Part shown: positions 6,553 to 14,115 of the stretch, piece by piece
Position numbering within the stretch: the first letter of the stretch is position 1
Layout: each line of letters begins with the position of its first letter
Virus record (IMG/VR): IMGVR_UViG_3300050821_000707
Coordinates: 1-21,848 of that record
Direction: 5' to 3' (one strand)
DNA length: 21,848 bases
DNA from: a virus
The notes under the pieces: generated by a model
The model's input: the letters and a program-made list of their open reading frames with translations, nothing else
What the model was told of the DNA's origin: nothing
Database searches by the model: none
Translations under genes and position numbers: made by a program

Positions 6553-8736
6553 CTATTCATTTCTTCCGAACATCCTTCCTAGCCCGAGATTCTTTATTGC
6601 TTTGTCCATTGGGCTCGGCGGCGGTTCAGGTGGAGCAACTAGCTCGGGTTCAACCCTAGCTTGTTGATTGCCTCCAAAATGCATCTTATAAGCATCAGCT
6701 AGTGCTCTCCGTATGTTCTCCTGTTCTTCCATCTTATACTTTTCTTCTTGCTCTCTTGGAGTAAGTTGTATCTGCATGAACGGCAGAAATCGTGGAAGAA
6801 AAGAACAGGCGTCAGGAATATCATCTTTCTTTCTCGCTCCACTAACCTGTCCCTTATAGTTTATGAACTGACGAAAAGTTTCATCTAACGCTTCGCCTGC
6901 GAATCCGAAATACAATTGGTCATTCTTCAAGAGAATTTCAAGAGTCTTAATGCGATTACGTTTTGCATTCCTATCGTTCTCTGGTCTCTTCCAGTAGATG
7001 TTTGTTATATTTCTTCCGAACTGGATTTGAGATTGTTTTTGAATTTCAAGCTTGAGTAAGTCGAGCCCGCCAGTATCTTCGATTATGATAGTCCTAGACG
7101 GGAACCACTTGTTACAAAACTCGGCTATGCGATACGCCAACTGAGACTGCGTCCAATGATTGTAAGATACCTCAAGCAACACGAGAGCTACTTGGCCATC
7201 ATCCTTCTTAAAAGTTCTACCCGCCACTAGTACGGAGTAATCTGAATACTTACTTGTCACCCTAGCCGGGTCACAAGATATAAATATCTCACCGTCGATT
7301 TTCTTTCGAGCGTTCTCCGGCGTCATGATATGGGCCATCAAGAGTTCTTCAGTAAACTGAAGCTTGAAGCCATCATCATCCATCGCAGGTTCGTTAAGCT
7401 GTTGGCACCTGAATAGTTTCTCGTTATCCTTGAGTGCCTTTCGAAGTTTCTTCCAGGTTTCCTGTTCCGGGAATGTTAACCAAACCATCTCTTCGGTCAA
7501 GTCTTTAATGTGCTTGTCTTCAAAACCTGGCTTTACTATCCAAGATGCCCGCTTGAAGAACTTCAAAGGATACTCTTCCGGGTCTTCCTCGTGCTTGATT
7601 AACTTGAGACCGTAATAATCATCATTAAAGTATCTGGTGCCGATGATATCCATCCAGCCCCAGGCCATCAATAAGTTCGTAGCGCTGTCAGCCTTTTCTC
7701 TAAGCGCTTCGCGAGTCTCTTCTGTAAGACAGTTATCGTCGGTAACAACGTCATCGAACTTCAAAAAATCGCAGTGAAAACCTGACAATGAAGAACCGAT
7801 AGAAATGATTCCTAGAGTCGGGTCGTGCGTAATAGACTCGTGCACGCGAGCCGGACATATCAAAGGTTCTTTAGAATCTCCGTCGATACCGCGAACTACA
7901 TACTCAGGAAATAATAAGTGAAATGTACTTGGGTGCTGGCCCCTAGGCAAATAGAAACGAGTCTTGATACCGACTAGGAACTGAAGAGCAAGCTTATAAA
8001 CTCCAGACATAATCAAAATACGAACGTCAGGACAATTAATTATAAGCTGTATGCAATGTATTCCATCGATAGTTGATTTGAAAAACCCACGAGGGTCCAT
8101 CAATATCATCGTACGAGCGTAATTGCTTTTGTCTTCTACTTCGTTGGGGTCTAGGATATACTTTCCGAAATCTTTTAAAGTTCTCGGTTCATACTCTCCG
8201 GTCTCAACCCAAATACGAGGAACACGGTTCTGACGGGCGAAGACAGGTTGCAAATCCTTTAAAGAATATCCTTCTGAAAATGCCCCATCAAAATCCGGTT
8301 GAACAAATTGATTGCATACAACCTTGTGAGTATTCGGAACAAAGTCCGCGTGTAGTATCTCTTTACCTAACCAGTACAAATCCTTACGAGCCTTATCACG
8401 GGCGCGAAGCCACTGGTCAAAATGCAGATAGCCTTCATCGCTATACGGGCCGGGAATACGGCGCTCCATGACTGGCTGTATCTGTCTATCCTTACTCGGC
8501 TTCTTTCCACGGGCTTTTTCTTCAGCATCCGGAGAAAGGTCCGCATCCCCTAGATACAATAACCAAAGATCAGAAAGAGACAATACTTCAGACTTGTATC
8601 GTACGCCCTTGGCCTCTTCATCCCAAGCTTTAACGAAGCCAGGCCAGAACTTTAGTTGAGCGTTAAGATTTTCTTTCCCATCCAGGCGGTAACGAATAAA
8701 ATTGTGATCTTTCTTTTCCTGGCCTGTAAGGGGCAT
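6553..8736 (-). CDS. terL: Terminase large subunit (packaging ATPase and nuclease)
   Basis: The motor that pumps DNA into the head and cuts it. The ATPase part is shown by a Walker A-like MDPRGFFKST at about residues 213-222 and a Walker B-like FLKFDDVVTDDN at about 323-334. The C-terminal RNase H-type nuclease is shown by ISCDPARVTSKYSDYSVLVA (about residue 500), IIIEDTGGLDLLKLEI and a final DDIPDACSFLPRF acidic motif. The Walker A lacks the usual GxGK spacing, as many terminases do. At 727 residues it is longer than many, with ~150 extra N-terminal residues. AGGAG precedes the ATG at 8736. No small terminase subunit is evident in the window. Confidence 0.92.
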   Translation of the reverse strand: MPLTGQEKKDHNFIRYRLDGKENLNAQLKFWPGFVKAWDEEAKGVRYKSEVLSLSDLWLLYLGDADLSPDAEEKARGKKPSKDRQIQPVMERRIPGPYSDEGYLHFDQWLRARDKARKDLYWLGKEILHADFVPNTHKVVCNQFVQPDFDGAFSEGYSLKDLQPVFARQNRVPRIWVETGEYEPRTLKDFGKYILDPNEVEDKSNYARTMILMDPRGFFKSTIDGIHCIQLIINCPDVRILIMSGVYKLALQFLVGIKTRFYLPRGQHPSTFHLLFPEYVVRGIDGDSKEPLICPARVHESITHDPTLGIISIGSSLSGFHCDFLKFDDVVTDDNCLTEETREALREKADSATNLLMAWGWMDIIGTRYFNDDYYGLKLIKHEEDPEEYPLKFFKRASWIVKPGFEDKHIKDLTEEMVWLTFPEQETWKKLRKALKDNEKLFRCQQLNEPAMDDDGFKLQFTEELLMAHIMTPENARKKIDGEIFISCDPARVTSKYSDYSVLVAGRTFKKDDGQVALVLLEVSYNHWTQSQLAYRIAEFCNKWFPSRTIIIEDTGGLDLLKLEIQKQSQIQFGRNITNIYWKRPENDRNAKRNRIKTLEILLKNDQLYFGFAGEALDETFRQFINYKGQVSGARKKDDIPDACSFLPRFLPFMQIQLTPREQEEKYKMEEQENIRRALADAYKMHFGGNQQARVEPELVAPPEPPPSPMDKAIKNLGLGRMFGRNE

Positions 8737-8752
8737 TGCTAACTCCTAAGGT

Positions 8753-9007
8753 TTATTCTTTTGGTGTGTTCTGTTCATATTCGTGAACGTTTTGTGCCTT
8801 GGCTCCCATTTCTGCGGCCAATCCCACGGTTGGCGCGGGCGCTGGGGCCTTTCGAGCGGTACGTGCGGCTGTGTAAGACGGAGCAGGAGCACCACCAAAT
8901 CCTGAATGCCCAGACTTTGTACCTATTGAGCCACCGTGTTTTGCGGTCTCTAGGGCTGCTTTAGCATTCGCTAGCATTCCCGGAACTGGACTACCTGGTG
9001 TCGCCAT
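8753..9007 (-). CDS. Small Ala/Pro/Gly-rich protein, 84 aa
   Basis: Not recognised. Low-complexity composition (Ala, Pro, Gly, Ser, Lys) with TAARTARKAPAPAPTVGLAA in the middle and an acidic end (HEYEQNTPKE). Probably largely unstructured. GAGGATAAC before the ATG at 9007 supports translation. It is the gene immediately before the large terminase, where some phages place a small terminase, but nothing here looks like a DNA-binding helix-turn-helix, so I do not make that call. Confidence 0.7.
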   Translation of the reverse strand: MATPGSPVPGMLANAKAALETAKHGGSIGTKSGHSGFGGAPAPSYTAARTARKAPAPAPTVGLAAEMGAKAQNVHEYEQNTPKE

Positions 9008-9014
9008 GTTATCC

Positions 9015-9290
9015 TCACTTCTGAATAGTTATATCATTCACAACCGTTGTTGTTTGTTGTGGTGTGTTGCGTACATGATAGTCATCGAGTGCATCGTGAG
9101 CACAGAGCAAGCCTTGGATTGCAGTGATAGTCAAAGCAAAATTTCCATCGAGCTTGCCCCTGAAGGCTAAAATTACACAAGCCACGCCAAAAACGATAGC
9201 CCAGAACTCACTGAGCCCACCAAAGAAATGGTAAACTGGAGTGAAAGCACCATTCTGAATAATCTGTTTTGCTTTATCTTTCCAACTCAT
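9015..9290 (-). CDS. Small membrane protein with two hydrophobic segments (holin candidate)
   Basis: 91 residues with two likely membrane helices: about 28-44 (SEFWAIVFGVACVILAF) and about 50-66 (NFALTITAIQGLLCAHD), separated by a short charged turn RGKLDG. The N-terminus is short and charged (MSWKDKAKQ), and the C-terminus is polar. Size and layout fit a class II holin or another phage inner-membrane protein, but no endolysin is seen in the window to confirm a lysis cassette. The ATG overlaps the stop of the previous gene by one base (TAATG), so translation is probably coupled. Confidence 0.7.
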   Translation of the reverse strand: MSWKDKAKQIIQNGAFTPVYHFFGGLSEFWAIVFGVACVILAFRGKLDGNFALTITAIQGLLCAHDALDDYHVRNTPQQTTTVVNDITIQK

Positions 9291-9484
9291 TAGTGCTTGA
9301 AGCCCTTCATCGTTGCAGCAAAGTTCGCCATGTGCTTCACGTGTGAGTTAGAAGAATTCTTCGCAGCTTCTAACTTCTCGTGAGGAATCGGCTCGCCTTC
9401 AGGCACTTTCAAAGCACGATGAAGCCCGCCCTTACGAAGATGATGCATCGCACGATACAAACTTGCATTATGTTTCTTAGCCAT
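9290..9484 (-). CDS. Small basic protein, 64 aa
   Basis: Not recognised. Rich in Lys, His and Ala (RAMHHLRKGGLHRALKVPEG; later KHMANFAATMKGFKH), strongly basic, with no signal peptide or membrane segment. AGGGATG lies a few bases before the ATG at 9484. It follows the His-rich gene by two bases and overlaps the next gene by one, so it belongs to the same operon of small proteins. It could bind nucleic acid, but that is only from charge. Confidence 0.65.
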   Translation of the reverse strand: MAKKHNASLYRAMHHLRKGGLHRALKVPEGEPIPHEKLEAAKNSSNSHVKHMANFAATMKGFKH

Positions 9485-9486
9485 GT

Positions 9487-9816
9487 TTACATCCCTGGCG
9501 CTGCACCTGGTGCAGGTACGCCGCCTGCTGGTAGTCCTGCTGGTCCAGCGGCTTCAGCCGGAACACCGTGTGCTCCTGCTTCTGCTTCTGGTTCGCCTGG
9601 ATTTGGATGACTGGTGTGGTCCATCAAATGGTCCAACATCCCATCGTGGTCCCCGGCTGCACCCTTCACGTCATGCGGACCTACGTGGTGCGGCATGCCG
9701 TGCTTATTCTCGGTACTCTCGTGTACATGGTGGATAGTGTGACTACCATCATGATGATGCTCGATATGAGTATGTGTATACCCATGACCAGCATGCTTTT
9801 TCTTTTCGTCAGCCAT
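9487..9816 (-). CDS. Extremely histidine-rich small protein, 109 aa
   Basis: The start at 9816 is fixed by AAGGAG before the ATG; an upstream ATG at 9900 would add 28 residues that overlap the previous gene in another frame. The N-terminal half is packed with histidine and acidic residues (HGYTHTHIEHHHDGSHTIHH, then HGMPHHVGPHD and DHDGMLDHLMDHTSHP), a composition that could bind metal ions. The C-terminal third is Ala/Gly/Pro-rich and probably disordered. No family is recognised. It is flanked by two other small basic genes. Confidence 0.7.
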   Translation of the reverse strand: MADEKKKHAGHGYTHTHIEHHHDGSHTIHHVHESTENKHGMPHHVGPHDVKGAAGDHDGMLDHLMDHTSHPNPGEPEAEAGAHGVPAEAAGPAGLPAGGVPAPGAAPGM

Positions 9817-9826
9817 TGCAAACTCC

Positions 9827-10012
9827 TTAACTCTTCTTACGTTCTGCGTGTGCCGCCTTATAAGACGGGAGGTGCTTACGCGGGGTAGATGCAAAATCAT
9901 GAAGCTGCTTATGAGACATCTTCAACAATCCTTTATTTTCAGCGTGCAGCTTTTCTGGCTCGTGTTCTGCGATGGCCATGACGATTTGCTGTGCTTTGGA
10001 TACCGCTGGCAT
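9827..10012 (-). CDS. Small basic helical protein, 61 aa
   Basis: Not recognised. Sequence is helical and rich in Lys, His and Ala (SKAQQIVMAIAEHEPEKLHA, ending YKAAHAERKKS). AAGGTGG stands before the ATG at 10012. It starts one base after the end of the membrane coiled-coil gene and ends 10 bases before the His-rich gene. The KHLPSYKAAHAERKK tail resembles the RAMHHLRK region of the protein at 9290-9484 in composition only. Confidence 0.65.
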   Translation of the reverse strand: MPAVSKAQQIVMAIAEHEPEKLHAENKGLLKMSHKQLHDFASTPRKHLPSYKAAHAERKKS

Positions 10013-10013
10013 G

Positions 10014-10265
10014 TTATCCCACCTTGTTTAATCTTTCCGTCAAAATCTTCAACTCAGATTCAATGGCAGTGAAATGATTATCTGTTATCGTCTTAGCAAA
10101 ATTTTCCATTGCCGTCATGTGCCTAGTAACGCGTTCTCCGAAGTTAGCAACAGCCTCGAATACTCCACGAGCCTTCCACACAATTGCAACCAATGTTCCT
10201 AAGATAGAAACATCCTTGACAGAAGAAACAATATCACCTATCGTCAACTGTGAAGGAACTAACAT
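10014..10265 (-). CDS. Membrane-anchored coiled-coil protein, 83 aa (holin/spanin-like candidate)
   Basis: One likely membrane helix at about residues 18-34 (DVSILGTLVAIVWKARG) and then a long amphipathic helix with heptad-like pattern (FGERVTRHMTAMENFAKTIT ... ELKILTERLNKVG). This anchor-plus-coiled-coil layout occurs in XhlA-like lysis proteins and in other phage membrane proteins. AGGAG lies four bases before the ATG at 10265. The gene heads the run of small genes leading to the terminase. Assignment to lysis is inference. Confidence 0.7.
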   Translation of the reverse strand: MLVPSQLTIGDIVSSVKDVSILGTLVAIVWKARGVFEAVANFGERVTRHMTAMENFAKTITDNHFTAIESELKILTERLNKVG

Positions 10266-10334
10266 TTCACTCCTATTAATGTCTCGGCTATGACGGGACT
10301 GCCCTGGGTTTCACAGGATTTAGAAGTAGTGGAA

Positions 10335-10357
10335 GGGTGCAATCAGTATGTGCACCC
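10335..10357 (-). terminator. Hairpin between tail gene and small-gene operon, weak terminator or processing site
   Basis: A perfect 7-bp stem GGGTGCA/TGCACCC with a nine-base loop, lying 19 bases after the stop of the gene at 10376. On the minus strand it is followed by TTCCACTAC rather than a T tract, so a normal Rho-independent terminator is doubtful. The rest of the 110-base gap shows no other gene. Confidence 0.4.
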
Positions 10358-10375
10358 TGTCCCACTCTAGCTAAT

Positions 10376-11059
10376 TTATTCCACGAACAATTGCATCTGG
10401 AACAAGTTGGCCGAGTTAAGTGCGTTGCTTGCACCAAATTGAATACCAACTGCCAAACCAAATGCAAACTCCGGCACAAAGCCAGGACCTTGCACGCCGC
10501 CTGAAGCAGGTAGACCTGTTTGACCAGGGTAGAAACTAACTCCTGTCAAAGATGTGATTGCAGAGTTAGCTACCAATGTACCGTTCACCATCGCACTTCT
10601 TTGTATCTGTACGATGCCAGATTGTGTATCCCCTTCAAATGTGAGTGATACCGTCCAAGGATAGAATACATTGTCTTGGGCTGCATTAGCCAACTGTACT
10701 GAGGTTCCCAGCAAGTCTGTAATAACAGGGGTTATGATTGTGCCTGTGTTTGCGTTAACCTTGATAGTTGCTGTGGTCGATACTTCGCCAGTACCGAACA
10801 AAATATTACCGGATGCCGTGACTGTGAAACGCTGACCGTTCAAAATACCACGACCTGGTACGCTCAACTGTCCTGTGTAATTTGTTGCTGACGGTGTTCC
10901 ACCAAGCTGGTTAGAAGTAACACCAGCATTGACTCCAACCGCAGTTGTGTTCCATAGGTTAAGCGCTGGAGGATTCGGGAAATAAAACAGTCCCGTTCCT
11001 GCACCACCAACCGTACTTGGATTGTTTCCGTTTACTGCGTAATTTACTATGACGCCCAT
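10376..11059 (-). CDS. Beta-rich virion protein, 227 aa
   Basis: Not recognised as a named family. Composition is rich in Gly, Thr, Asn, Val and Ser with alternating strands (for example TATIKVNANTGTIITPVITD), typical of phage tail, head-fibre or decoration proteins. There is no signal peptide. AAAGGAG lies six bases before the ATG at 11059. It is the last of a row of virion-like genes and is separated from the others by an inserted HNH gene. It is probably part of the particle surface or tail. Confidence 0.7.
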   Translation of the reverse strand: MGVIVNYAVNGNNPSTVGGAGTGLFYFPNPPALNLWNTTAVGVNAGVTSNQLGGTPSATNYTGQLSVPGRGILNGQRFTVTASGNILFGTGEVSTTATIKVNANTGTIITPVITDLLGTSVQLANAAQDNVFYPWTVSLTFEGDTQSGIVQIQRSAMVNGTLVANSAITSLTGVSFYPGQTGLPASGGVQGPGFVPEFAFGLAVGIQFGASNALNSANLFQMQLFVE

Positions 11060-11094
11060 TTGTTGCTCCTTTTGTGCCCACTCGCATCACCGTC

Positions 11095-11115
11095 TAGTTT
11101 CCCGGCTGCGTGATG
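11095..11115 (-). other. Hairpin in the gap after the HNH gene
   Basis: CATCAC/GTGATG closes a small hairpin in the 75-base space between the end of the HNH gene and the start of the virion gene at 11059. No T tract follows, so it is more likely an RNA-stability or processing element than a terminator. Confidence 0.35.
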
Positions 11116-11134
11116 GTTTATATAGAAGACACCC

Positions 11135-11620
11135 TTATCGAGCGTCCACTAAATTCTTAATCTCCCTTATCTCCGGGGATAAATTCATCATGTGTTTGTA
11201 GTCCCAAAACGAACCTTTGATAGCATTACATTGCCCGCAACATGGAACCACATTGAAACAAAAATGACCTATGGAATTATTCACCCTATCTAAGCCGTGC
11301 CCACACGGACTAAGAGGCATCCAACAATAGTGACACGAGTTATCTTTAATTAACTCGGCATAAAAATGAAGGTTCCACAACAAATCAGAAGAATCAACGT
11401 TCTCTTTTCTTAAAGCTCTCTTCAACTTCGAGTAGTGTCCGAGAAGAGTTCTGCGGTAACCCCGCTTAAAAATTCCTGCGGACTGCTTTCTATAATCTTT
11501 ACTATCGCTCCAAATTTTAAAACAGTTTCGACAGTATCCCACACCACGTTTAAATATCGACGGAGAACTATTCTCTACCGTAAGAATAACCTTGCACTTA
11601 CAACATAAATTACTTTTCAT
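11135..11620 (-). CDS. HNH homing endonuclease inserted among tail genes
   Basis: 161 residues. The C-terminal HNH module reads CHYC (96-99), then PCGHGLDRVNNSIGHF (about 105-120), FNVVPCCGQCN (122-132) and IKG, the order found in many phage HNH homing enzymes: a Cys pair, the LDR-N core, and a second Cys pair with the final Asn. A separate N-terminal zinc-like part has CCKC (6-9) and CRNC (30-33). The middle is basic and helical (KRGYRRTLLGHYSKLKRALR), probably for DNA contact. The start at 11620 has GGAGA four bases ahead. The gene is flanked by hairpins and interrupts the row of virion genes, as an inserted mobile gene would. Base use is AT-richer than its neighbours. Confidence 0.88.
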   Translation of the reverse strand: MKSNLCCKCKVILTVENSSPSIFKRGVGYCRNCFKIWSDSKDYRKQSAGIFKRGYRRTLLGHYSKLKRALRKENVDSSDLLWNLHFYAELIKDNSCHYCWMPLSPCGHGLDRVNNSIGHFCFNVVPCCGQCNAIKGSFWDYKHMMNLSPEIREIKNLVDAR

Positions 11621-11624
11621 ATAA

Positions 11625-11665
11625 TCTCCATGAAAGACGGGCAGAGCGTGTTCATGGCACGCTCT
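11625..11665 (-). promoter_or_regulatory. RBS-occluding pseudoknot leader of the HNH gene
   Basis: A perfect 8-bp hairpin (11643-11650 with 11658-11665) has the seven-base loop CCATGAA on the minus strand. This loop is fully complementary to TTCATGG at 11628-11634, which overlaps the first two bases of the Shine-Dalgarno GGAGA; the ATG follows four bases later. Layout and spacing match the leader at 1593-1646, with a compensated C-G to T-A change in the pairing. Pairing by eye only. Confidence 0.6.
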
Positions 11666-11672
11666 ACCCTAA

Positions 11673-11693
11673 CCTCTGGGAGCTACCCAAAGG
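11673..11693 (-). other. Stable hairpin after a tail gene
   Basis: CCTTTGGG-TAGCT-CCCAGAGG, eight pairs including one G-U, lies just after the stop of the gene at 11724 and just before the HNH leader. It is followed by TTAGGGTAGAG rather than a clean T tract. It may slow or end transcription between the tail gene and the HNH gene, or mark the edge of the inserted segment. Confidence 0.4.
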
Positions 11694-11723
11694 GGTTAAA
11701 TTTATTTAATTCGCGAACAGCGA

Positions 11724-12107
11724 TTATGTGTAGTTGACTAGAACAGCTACGGTATTTATCGGAGGTATAATGCCCGTAGTTCCACCCACAGTTACGCAGA
11801 TGGCCGATAGCGCTGTTCCAAATGTAACGCCCGCGAACGCACCTGTACTATACGTTCTCGTGACAACCGCGCCACCGGGAACATAAATTATTTCGTCTGG
11901 CGGTGTTACGCCCGATACTACTGAACCTGACGTAGCATTAAAAAGCTTAACGTAAGATGCAGCAAAAAGATTTCCCGAATTATCCACAGTAACAGAATAC
12001 AGTACAGCGGACGAACTCTTAATACCGTCTACTGATGCACCCATCGCTGAGTCTGTGAACTCAAAGATGTTCGTCGGAGTACCGACATTAACTTGGTCGA
12101 TTGCCAT
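11724..12107 (-). CDS. Small beta-rich virion protein, 127 aa
   Basis: Not recognised. It alternates hydrophobic and Ser/Thr/Gly residues throughout (YSVTVDNSGNLFAASYVKLF and IYVPGGAVVTRTYSTGAFAG), as expected of an all-beta jelly-roll-like head decoration or tail surface protein. AGGAG lies five bases before the ATG at 12107. It starts 11 bases after the ice-binding-domain gene and shares its composition style with the four genes upstream, so it probably belongs to one virion-surface operon. Confidence 0.7.
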   Translation of the reverse strand: MAIDQVNVGTPTNIFEFTDSAMGASVDGIKSSSAVLYSVTVDNSGNLFAASYVKLFNATSGSVVSGVTPPDEIIYVPGGAVVTRTYSTGAFAGVTFGTALSAICVTVGGTTGIIPPINTVAVLVNYT

Positions 12108-12118
12108 CTAAACTCCTA

Positions 12119-13174
12119 TTACGAACCATGCGCGAAAAGCAAATAATCTAGCCAGTATGAAATATTTCCGCCAATATTTATAACTTGAATGATGTCTTCA
12201 AAATCTGGATTATTTGTCCACGTATCATCTGAAAGGGCATCTAACGTTGCCGTTCCGTCTAGTCTTGTAACAAATTGTCCGACGCGAGTCCCGTTAGTTG
12301 GATTTACTGCCGGATAATGAACCGCTCCCGCAAAATCAACATTTAAGAGCACCGTCGCTCCATTGTTGTCAACAATTTGAATCAAGTCCAATTTCGGAGA
12401 ACCAACACCTTGTCCTGTAGGCTGTGGCCATGCAGTCAAAACGGATGAGCCTAGATTACGAGAAATAAGACAGTTTTGTGTTGGACCCGTAGTCGTTCCG
12501 CCGCCACCTCCACCAGTAGGAGCAGTCGCAATAAGCGCAGATGAGATAGAAACGGCACCGCTCGAATTACCCAAACCAACAAGTGCGCGGCCATTCAAAA
12601 CACCACCGCCGAATGTAGCGCTAACCTGGGCAAGAATATTACCGATCATCACTGAGACGCCAGCAAAGATAGAAGTGAAAGAACTACCGACCAACCAAAC
12701 TATATTTGCAGCGTTAGCGCCGTTGGCGAGCAAGATAGACGCACCGCTTTCAAGTGTTATCGTTGAGCCAGCCTTGAAAATGAAAACAGCGTTTGCATTG
12801 CCCTGAGCATCTAACGTGATACTCGTCGGAATATCCATACTGGTTCCGGCTGAATAATTTCCAGGAGTGTATGTCGAAGGACCAGAGTTACCGGACACAC
12901 TCAAGTTGACTGAGGATGCGCCCAAAGAAGTAAACGATAACGCAGCAAAAGTGTTATAAGCAGCTAGTGCATCGAGCCTTGCTTGTAATGAGTTTGCATT
13001 ATCAATAACGGCGGGAGGGGTGAGAATGCCAGGACCAGGTATTCCAGTTATAGAAGAGGTAGGGAAGGAGCCAATATTGCCGCCAGTTATGACGGTAGTG
13101 CCGACATTTGTAATACCGGAATACGCGTTAAATACGTAATTTTGTCCGGTCAAAAGCTGTGACTGTATAGACAT
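12119..13174 (-). CDS. Virion/tail protein with DUF3494 ice-binding-type domain
   Basis: 351 residues in two parts joined by a poly-Gly linker (about 221-226). Residues ~8-218 follow the DUF3494 (ice-binding-like adhesion) pattern closely: SGITNVGTTVITGGNIGSFP near 19-38, PPAVIDNANSLQARLDALAAYN at 53-74, TYTPGNYSAG at 101-110, LDAQGNANAVFIFKAGSTI at 121-139, GANAANIVWLVGSS at 152-165 and GGGVLNGRALVG at 189-200. This fold is a right-handed beta-helix flanked by a long helix, known for binding ice and also used as an adhesion module. The last ~90 residues contain KLDLIQIVDNNGATVLLNVD, which also appears in the protein at 14900. No signal peptide, consistent with a particle protein. GGAG precedes the ATG at 13174. 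The family call is from memory of the pattern. Confidence 0.8.
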   Translation of the reverse strand: MSIQSQLLTGQNYVFNAYSGITNVGTTVITGGNIGSFPTSSITGIPGPGILTPPAVIDNANSLQARLDALAAYNTFAALSFTSLGASSVNLSVSGNSGPSTYTPGNYSAGTSMDIPTSITLDAQGNANAVFIFKAGSTITLESGASILLANGANAANIVWLVGSSFTSIFAGVSVMIGNILAQVSATFGGGVLNGRALVGLGNSSGAVSISSALIATAPTGGGGGGTTTGPTQNCLISRNLGSSVLTAWPQPTGQGVGSPKLDLIQIVDNNGATVLLNVDFAGAVHYPAVNPTNGTRVGQFVTRLDGTATLDALSDDTWTNNPDFEDIIQVINIGGNISYWLDYLLFAHGS

Positions 13175-13200
13175 ATTGCTCCAGATGTTACAAATAAAAT

Positions 13201-14115
13201 TTACTTTTCGTATCCACCAAAGTTAGCGTACCAGGTAAAACTCGTAACCGCCGCTGGTGTAGTCACGACACGAATGACTGTCGCAGAAGTAATTGGCATA
13301 GGCTCAGCAAGTGTTATTGTTGCTTGTACATTAGCTGGAGAAACTAAGAAAGTAGTAAATAACTTAGTTCCTATAGGAGATTCTAGACTAATCGTACCCA
13401 ATGCTACAGGATTACCGTTTCCAGGTAATGTAGTCTGTGTGGCAGACAAACTTAAATATTGAACATAAAATGTCTTTGCAGATGTAACTGTGTAAGTCAA
13501 TACGGCTTGGTCGGCAGTGACAGCAGTTGTCACTAGCGTACCAGTCTTCATTACCTTAGTCTTGGCAGTATTACCTAATGAGGCGGTTACATGCAAAGAA
13601 TCGCCACTCGATTGAGTCACAACAACCGAATTATTTACATCTACTGTTCCAATTATGTCTACCGCGTTATCTACATCAACATGCAGATTAGAACCACTAG
13701 ACTGAGTCGCAATAACCGTTCCACCAGTCAGTGTACCGGACACTGGCACAGGCGTTGCGCCACTAATACCTTGAACTGTTATAACTTTATTATCGGGTGT
13801 TCCGGCTGCACCCTGTCCAGTCATTATCCAAGGATTTGTAACCTGAACTGACCCGCTCAACAAAGGTAAAGCAGGAAGAATATCAAGAATGATTGTAACG
13901 ATGTAACTAAATCCGGCTACAAACGTGATCGTGGCAATCTGGCCGACCACCGATACATTGGATACATTCGAAGTAACATTCACTCCGGTGCCAGTTATAA
14001 GAGCTTCAACGAACGTCGCACTAATAGGAATGAATCCAAGATTGATGGTGGCTGTTGTAGAAACTGAATCTCCCTGAATGAAGTACGGAAGATTATTTAC
14101 AATTAAATTTGCCAT
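13201..14115 (-). CDS. Beta-rich virion protein with repeated QSSGxxLHV motif, 304 aa
   Basis: A structural protein by composition and position. The N-terminal ~100 residues form an Ig-like beta region (SVSTTATINLGFIPISATFV). In the middle are repeats built around GTVIATQSSGSNLHVDVDN and SVVVTQSSGDSLHVTASLG with a shorter VDIIGTVDVNN strand between them, which would give short beta-solenoid turns. The C-terminal part is another beta domain ending TWYANFGGYEK. The start at 14115 directly follows the previous stop, with AAGGCG as ribosome site. Fibre or head-surface protein is the best guess. Confidence 0.7.
   Translation of the reverse strand: MANLIVNNLPYFIQGDSVSTTATINLGFIPISATFVEALITGTGVNVTSNVSNVSVVGQIATITFVAGFSYIVTIILDILPALPLLSGSVQVTNPWIMTGQGAAGTPDNKVITVQGISGATPVPVSGTLTGGTVIATQSSGSNLHVDVDNAVDIIGTVDVNNSVVVTQSSGDSLHVTASLGNTAKTKVMKTGTLVTTAVTADQAVLTYTVTSAKTFYVQYLSLSATQTTLPGNGNPVALGTISLESPIGTKLFTTFLVSPANVQATITLAEPMPITSATVIRVVTTPAAVTSFTWYANFGGYEK

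Noticed and set aside
10335-10357. Strong Rho-independent terminator
   Set aside because: The stem is good, but no T run follows on the minus strand; kept only as a weak candidate.
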